Shown here: positions 59,919 through 64,000 of the stretch, one piece after another | Layout of the letters: each line of letters starts with the position of its first letter | Numbering within the stretch: position 1 is the first letter of the stretch | From: Enhydrobacter sp. | GTDB taxonomy: Bacteria; Pseudomonadota; Alphaproteobacteria; Reyranellales; Reyranellaceae | NCBI GenBank assembly: GCA_026126105.1 | Contig: JAHCJV010000011.1 | Coordinates: forward strand, 1 to 64,000 | Reading direction: 5' to 3' | DNA length: 64,000 nucleotides | The notes under the pieces: model-generated | Told to the model about the DNA's origin: nothing | The model's input: only the letters and a program-made list of their open reading frames with translations | Database searches by the model: none | Position numbers and translations under genes: made by a program

Positions 59919-60664
59919 ACCGGCGCGTCGCGGTGCTCGCGGCCATCGAGCATCGCCCCGGCCTTCCGACGGCCGACCTTGATCCTGTCCTGACCGTGCT
60001 CGCCCCACTGCTTGAAGAACAACGGGATGCCGGCAGCCGCGCACTGCCCGCGCAGTGAGCGGAACCAGTCGGGATCTGATGGGCGCGCGCGGGGGCCACT
60101 TTCGCCACCGGCGATGACCCATCCCAGGTCACCCGACCATCGTGAGAGATCAAGCGGCCCGAGCAGCGGCTCGGCGGAGACCACACGTACCTTCGCGTCC
60201 GTCGCCAGCAGGTGCGGCGCGCGGAGGTCGAGCATCGCCTGGTTCTCTGCGGTGATCCCCGGCCAGAGATTGTCGGGCACCTTGCGGTCGGCGAAGAATT
60301 TGCGCGCCACCAGCGGCCGCTTGGTCAACAGGATCCAGTCGAGCGATGGGGTAGCCTCGATGAGGCGCAGGTAATCCTCGCGCCAATCCGGCGAGACCTC
60401 GGCATCGAACGGATCGGCCAGGCTCGGCCCGAATACCTTTGCACGGATACCGGCCGCCTCGGCCTTGCGGTTCCAGCGCAGTGGCAGCAGCCAGTTGCCG
60501 GCCGACGTACGCCTCCGTGGCGCGCGGGCCTGGAAACGCGCCCACCGGCGGCGATGCGACATGGCGGCGGCATAACAGTTGTCGCAGGCCGGGCTGACTT
60601 TCGTGCAGCCGATCCAGGGATTGAAGGTGTGGTCGACCCACTCGATCTTCGTCTGCTCGGCCAT
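59822..60664 (-). CDS. DUF5131 / phage Gp37-Gp68 family protein
   Basis: A 280-residue protein. The opening IEWVDHTFNPWIGCTKVSPACDNCYA contains three Cys (C20, C27, C30), in a C-x6-C-x2-C arrangement recalling radical-SAM clusters; WILLTKRP, VSAEPLLGPL, WVIAGGESGPRARP and PLFFKQWGE are family hallmarks. The role is not established; the family is found in phages and scattered on chromosomes. The usual C-terminus ends near LDGRE; here about 35 further residues run antisense through the LLM gene. A TATACT box lies five bases before the ATG and no Shine-Dalgarno sequence is present. Confidence 0.87.
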   Translation of the reverse strand: MAEQTKIEWVDHTFNPWIGCTKVSPACDNCYAAAMSHRRRWARFQARAPRRRTSAGNWLLPLRWNRKAEAAGIRAKVFGPSLADPFDAEVSPDWREDYLRLIEATPSLDWILLTKRPLVARKFFADRKVPDNLWPGITAENQAMLDLRAPHLLATDAKVRVVSAEPLLGPLDLSRWSGDLGWVIAGGESGPRARPSDPDWFRSLRGQCAAAGIPLFFKQWGEHGQDRIKVGRRKAGAMLDGREHRDAPVQSAGITSFENSSTERFDSSKDKSPNASLQRQ

Positions 60665-60669
60665 GCGCC

Positions 60670-60675
60670 AGTATA
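60670..60675 (-). promoter_or_regulatory. -10 hexamer TATACT adjoining the DUF5131 start
   Basis: On the minus strand TATACT (5 of 6 consensus) lies five bases before the ATG at 60664, with no ribosome site between, which fits a leaderless transcript. The 184 bp between this start and the DegP-type gene's stop contain no gene. Confidence 0.55.
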
Positions 60676-60848
60676 CTCACGGCAAGAGGCCCGCAGCGCC
60701 ACATACGCCGGCACCGCGAGCCTCCGCCCCGAGCGTCACGCCCCCCGGTCGCTTCGGACCGTAGGCAGCGCGCCTCCCTTCCACTCTCCAGGTGAGGCAA
60801 AGCCGGCGATGGTGGGGCCCACCGCCGGCTCCGCCGCGAGGTTTTCGC

Positions 60849-62336
60849 TTAAGCCGCCCGGGGAGATACAGCGACGAAGCGAGTGGACCCCTCACGATAG
60901 ACTTTCATCAGCACCGGCTTCTTGCCGTCCTTTGCTTCCTTGAGCTTGTCCACGGCCTCCTTCGGCGTCTCGACCGGTTCACGGCCGACCTGCTGGAGGA
61001 TGTCGCCGGCACGCAGGCCCTGCTCCTCGGCCGGGCTGCCGGACTGCACGGAAGCGATCAGGGCCCCCTTGACGCCATCCTTGAGCCCGAGTTGCTGGCG
61101 TGCCTCCGGAGAGATCGGCGCCAGCGAGAAGCCGAACGAGCCGCCCGAGACCTTCTCCGATGCCTTCTCGTCGTCGGCCTTGGCCTGCCGGGTCGACTTG
61201 GCATAGTCGCCGAGCTTGGCACTGACGGTCATGTCCTTGCCGTCGCGCACCAGACCGAGCTTGACCGTGTTGCCGGGCGTGATCCCCGCGATGGTGCGGG
61301 TGAGATCGCGGATCGTCGCGATATCCTTGCCGTCGACGGTCTTGATCACGTCACCCGACTGGATGCCAGCCTTCTGCGCCGCGCTGTTCGGCTCGACCTG
61401 CGCCACCAGGGCGCCGGCGGATGAGCCGAGCGACAGGCTGCTGGCGATCTCGTCCGTCACCGGCTGGATCTGGACACCGAGCAATCCGCGCTGGACGCGC
61501 CCGTTCTCCTTGAGCTGGTTGACCACCGGCTCGGCGAGGCTGGACGGGATGGCGAACCCAAGCCCGATCGAGCCGCCGGTCGGCGAGTAGATTGCGGTGT
61601 TGATGCCGATGACATTGCCGCTCATGTCGAACAGCGGGCCGCCGGAGTTGCCGCGATTGATCGCCGCGTCCGTCTGAATGTAGTCGTCGAACGGCCCGGA
61701 CTGGATGTCGCGGCCGCGCGCCGACACGATGCCGGTCGTGACAGTGCCGCCCAGCCCGAACGGGTTGCCCACCGCCATCACGGCCTGGCCGACGCGCACC
61801 TTGCTGGCGTCGGCGAACTTGACCGCCGGCAGCGGCTTGTCGCTCGACACCTTCAGCACGGCGAGATCGGTCTTCTCGTCGCCGCCCAGCAGCTTGGCCG
61901 GAAGCTTGCGGCCGTCCGACAGGGTGACGGTGATCGAGTCGGCCTTGCCGGCGACGTGGAAGTTGGTGACGATCACGCCGGACGGGTCGATGATGAAGCC
62001 GGTGCCGACGCCCTGGGCCTTGGGATGCGGACGCTGCTGACGACCGCCCTCGCGACCGAAGCGCTCGGCGAACTGGCGCATGAACTCTTCCAGCTGCGAC
62101 TGCGCGGAGCGGTCGGACATCTGGGTCTCGTCATTGTCGGCCGCATCGGCCTTCATGGTGACGGAGACATTCACGACAGCCGGAGTGACCTTGGCGGCCA
62201 GGTCCGAGACGTCGTACGCGACCGGCTCGCCGGCGATGGCAGCCGGTGCGGTCAGAGCGGGGACGATCAGAGCCGGCGCGGTGAGCGCCGTCGTAACAGC
62301 CAAAGCGGCGAAAATGCGGGACTTGATCTTGGTCAT
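60849..62336 (-). CDS. DegP/DegQ (HtrA) family periplasmic serine protease
   Basis: A 495-residue protease-chaperone that degrades misfolded envelope proteins. A signal peptide (1-36) is followed by a trypsin-like domain whose triad is H127 (TNFHVAG), D157 (EKTDLAV) and S231 (RGNSGGP), then two PDZ domains (about 275-365 and 395-485), the second opening with GSFGFSLAPISPE. GGAGG lies about nine bases before the ATG. It is divergent from an OmpR-type regulator and its kinase, a common arrangement for envelope-stress control. Confidence 0.95.
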   Translation of the reverse strand: MTKIKSRIFAALAVTTALTAPALIVPALTAPAAIAGEPVAYDVSDLAAKVTPAVVNVSVTMKADAADNDETQMSDRSAQSQLEEFMRQFAERFGREGGRQQRPHPKAQGVGTGFIIDPSGVIVTNFHVAGKADSITVTLSDGRKLPAKLLGGDEKTDLAVLKVSSDKPLPAVKFADASKVRVGQAVMAVGNPFGLGGTVTTGIVSARGRDIQSGPFDDYIQTDAAINRGNSGGPLFDMSGNVIGINTAIYSPTGGSIGLGFAIPSSLAEPVVNQLKENGRVQRGLLGVQIQPVTDEIASSLSLGSSAGALVAQVEPNSAAQKAGIQSGDVIKTVDGKDIATIRDLTRTIAGITPGNTVKLGLVRDGKDMTVSAKLGDYAKSTRQAKADDEKASEKVSGGSFGFSLAPISPEARQQLGLKDGVKGALIASVQSGSPAEEQGLRAGDILQQVGREPVETPKEAVDKLKEAKDGKKPVLMKVYREGSTRFVAVSPRAA

Positions 62337-62418
62337 TTCAAAGAGCCTCCTCGTTGCTCACGGGAGGAATATGGGAGCCGCCCCATGGCACCCCCATGGC
62401 CGGAAGATTGAATGTTTG

Positions 62419-62424
62419 TATAGT
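62419..62424 (+). promoter_or_regulatory. -10 hexamer TATAGT adjoining the response-regulator start
   Basis: TATAGT (5 of 6 consensus) lies seven bases before the GTG at 62432. No Shine-Dalgarno sequence is present between them, so a leaderless transcript beginning with GTG or one base before it is predicted. Confidence 0.45.
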
Positions 62425-62431
62425 TGGCCCG

Positions 62432-63109
62432 GTGAAAATCCTTCTGATCGAAGACGACAGGCAAACCGCCGACTACCTTGCCAAGGGGCTGCGCGAGCAC
62501 GGCCATGTCGTGGACAAGGCCGACAACGGCCGCGACGGGCTCTACATGGCGACCGGCGAGACCTATGACGTCATGATCGTCGACCGCAACCTGCCGCAGA
62601 TGGACGGGTTGTCGCTCGTCAAGGCGGTTCGCACCTCGGGCGTAAAGGCCCCGGTCCTGTTCCTGACCACAATGGGCGGTGTCGACGACCGGGTGGCGGG
62701 TCTCGAAGCCGGCGCCGACGACTATCTCACCAAACCCTTCGCCTTTGCCGAACTGCTCGCGCGGGTCGCTGCGCTGGCCCGCCGGCCACCGATCGTGGCG
62801 ACGACCTCGCTGCGCGCCGGGGACCTCGAGGTCGACCTGCTCGCCCGCACCGTCACTCGGGGCGGAAAGCGGATCGACCTGCTCGCCCAGGAGTTCAAGA
62901 TACTCGAATACCTGATGCGCCATGCCGGCGAGATCGTCACTCGCACGATGCTGCTCGAGAAGGTCTGGGACTTCCACTTCGACCCGAAGACCAACATCGT
63001 CGAGACGCACATCTCGCGGCTGCGCTCCAAGATCGACAAGGGTTTCGACAAACCCCTGCTGCACACGGTGCGCGGCGCCGGCTACGTCATCCGCGCGCAG
63101 GAGTCATGA
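62432..63109 (+). CDS. OmpR/PhoB family response regulator
   Basis: A 225-residue two-component regulator. The receiver domain (1-115) has the acidic pair E7/D8-D9, phospho-acceptor D51 in MIVDRNLP and the conserved Lys in DYLTKPFA. The winged-helix domain ends NIVETHISRLRSKID...TVRGAGYVIRA. The GTG at 62432 is chosen because MKILLIEDD is the usual family start; earlier starts add non-homologous residues. It pairs with the kinase 174 bp downstream and probably controls the divergent protease. A TATAGT box seven bases upstream suggests a leaderless mRNA. Confidence 0.92.
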   Translation: MKILLIEDDRQTADYLAKGLREHGHVVDKADNGRDGLYMATGETYDVMIVDRNLPQMDGLSLVKAVRTSGVKAPVLFLTTMGGVDDRVAGLEAGADDYLTKPFAFAELLARVAALARRPPIVATTSLRAGDLEVDLLARTVTRGGKRIDLLAQEFKILEYLMRHAGEIVTRTMLLEKVWDFHFDPKTNIVETHISRLRSKIDKGFDKPLLHTVRGAGYVIRAQES

Positions 63110-63283
63110 CCGCTTGCGGCACCGCGTGTCATCTTCCCGTCGACCGGCGAGGGTGCGCCAAAGGGGCGAACGAGGCTGTGGCGAGCGCAGCCATCGCCTT
63201 GCGTGCCACTTCGTTGGGGTCGGAGCGACCGCTGCAGCGAACGGCGCATTGCGACCGTATCGCCGTGCACCGGTAAGGACCGC

Positions 63284-64000
63284 ATGGCCCGGCTGACCAG
63301 AATCCTGCGTTCGGCCACCTTCCGGCTGGCGCTTGTCTACGCGGGCCTTTTCGTCGTTTCTGCGGGCGTGCTGTTCGCCACGGTTTTCGTGATTGCCACG
63401 GCCGCGCTGCAGAGCGACATGCAGGCTGTACTGCGCACCGAAGCGCTCCAGCTCGCGGAAATCCACCGCCGCTCCGGCCTGCTCGGGCTCGCCGAGCAGG
63501 TGACACGGCGCATGAATTTCCGCACGCGCGGCCCGATCTACTACCTGGTGCAGGCGCCGACGCAGCAGGTCGTCGTCGGCAACCTGCCCGGCATGCCGCC
63601 AGTCGACGGCGTCGTCGATTTCGTACGCGATCGCGCCGCCGGCGATCCGGAGGATGCACGCAGCAAGCTGACCGGCTTTGGCCTGACCCTGCGAGACGGC
63701 TCGTTCATTCTAGTGGCGCAGGATGCCGGCCGCCTGATCGATATGCAGCATGCCATCATCCAGGCCTTCGCGTGGGCAGGGGCACTGACGCTCCTGCTTG
63801 CGATCGGCGGCGGTATCCTTCTGGGCAGCAACTTCGTGCGCCGCATCGACACGATCGGTCGCACCAGCCGCGCCATCATGGAAGGCGACCTCGCGGCCCG
63901 CATTCCCGTGCGCGGCAACAACGACGAGATAGATCAACTCGTGGTCGGGCTGAACGCGATGCTGGACCGCATCCAGCAACTCATGGACGGCTTGCGCCAG
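63284..64000 (+). CDS. Sensor histidine kinase, N-terminal part (runs off the right edge)
   Basis: The open frame covers 239 codons with no stop before the window ends. Seen so far: a first membrane segment (LALVYAGLFVVSAGVLFATVFVIA, about 14-37), a periplasmic sensor loop of about 120 residues, a second membrane segment (WAGALTLLLAIGGGILLGSNFV, about 164-185) and a HAMP domain (RRIDTIGRTSRAIMEGDLAARIPV...). The DHp and ATP-binding domains lie beyond the edge. AAGGA lies before the ATG. It should phosphorylate the regulator encoded upstream. Confidence 0.9.
   Translation, partial: MARLTRILRSATFRLALVYAGLFVVSAGVLFATVFVIATAALQSDMQAVLRTEALQLAEIHRRSGLLGLAEQVTRRMNFRTRGPIYYLVQAPTQQVVVGNLPGMPPVDGVVDFVRDRAAGDPEDARSKLTGFGLTLRDGSFILVAQDAGRLIDMQHAIIQAFAWAGALTLLLAIGGGILLGSNFVRRIDTIGRTSRAIMEGDLAARIPVRGNNDEIDQLVVGLNAMLDRIQQLMDGLRQ

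Noticed and set aside
1-64000. CRISPR arrays, phage, integrases, toxin-antitoxin or other defence systems
   Set aside because: No spaced direct repeats, recombinase motifs or defence-protein families were seen. The single DUF5131 gene is not enough to call a prophage.

Overview
The window is about 64 kb of GC-rich (roughly 65% by eye) chromosomal DNA from an alphaproteobacterium. Supporting signs are the core block aminotransferase-hom-glpX-recJ, an rplM-rpsI pair whose S9 has a long N-terminus, a class I PHA synthase, and a very high density of solute-binding proteins, CaiB/BaiF CoA-transferases and acyl-CoA enzymes. A soil or freshwater relative of Reyranella, Bradyrhizobium or Rhodospirillales fits, but the genus is inference. 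There are no rRNA genes, CRISPR arrays, integrases or complete insertion sequences. One tRNA (Glu, TTC) is present.

Layout. 1-3.8 kb (minus): the tail of a branched-chain-type ABC importer (LivH and LivG types) with a long-chain acyl-CoA ligase. 3.9-4.8 kb: a polysaccharide deacetylase. 4.8-13.1 kb (minus): a tightly packed eight-gene run made of a ferric-iron-type ABC transporter, a CaiB/BaiF CoA-transferase, a crotonase, an amino-acid-type binding protein, a phytanoyl-CoA-dioxygenase-like enzyme and a DehI-like protein. 13.2-20.7 kb (plus): a methyltransferase, then MmgE/PrpD, MaoC, acyl-CoA dehydrogenase, MaoC, CoA-transferase, CitE-like lyase and MFS. This second gene set closely resembles itaconate / C5-dicarboxylate degradation operons. 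20.8-31.3 kb: an Orn/Lys/Arg decarboxylase, an acetyltransferase, a CFA-synthase-like methyltransferase, orphan binding proteins, a VOC protein, a dienelactone hydrolase and an Asp-box propeller protein. 30.2-33.3 kb: an EmrAB-type efflux pump with a divergent MarR regulator and a clear palindromic operator. 33.4-37.5 kb: a BT1-type MFS protein, a decayed copy of the emrB 3' end, a small unknown protein, a Nudix hydrolase, a DUF3617 protein and tRNA-Glu.

37.6-48.1 kb is mostly housekeeping: recJ, an SRPBCC protein, glpX, hom, an AlaC/DapL-type aminotransferase, phaC coupled to a TctC-type binding protein, gamma-carbonic anhydrase, rpsI and rplM. 48.2-60.7 kb is accessory: a PaaI thioesterase, an ECHDC3-like crotonase, a SnoaL-like protein, a class II aldolase, a DszA/NtaA-type flavin monooxygenase with a full polyamine-type ABC importer, an exported PrxQ peroxiredoxin, an Old Yellow Enzyme, a CoA-binding protein, a second luciferase-like enzyme and a DUF5131 (phage Gp37/Gp68) protein. 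60.8-64 kb is an envelope-stress module: a DegP/DegQ protease divergent from an OmpR-type regulator and a sensor kinase that runs off the right edge.

The strongest candidates for a closer look are the itaconate-type operon with two paralogous MaoC proteins that have non-canonical active-site motifs; a family of palindromes sharing a terminal GCTGGGA motif that supplies a start codon to one gene and a stop codon to another; and at least four genes whose -10 hexamer lies 5-7 nt from the start codon with no Shine-Dalgarno sequence, which points to leaderless mRNAs. No defence island or phage was found.
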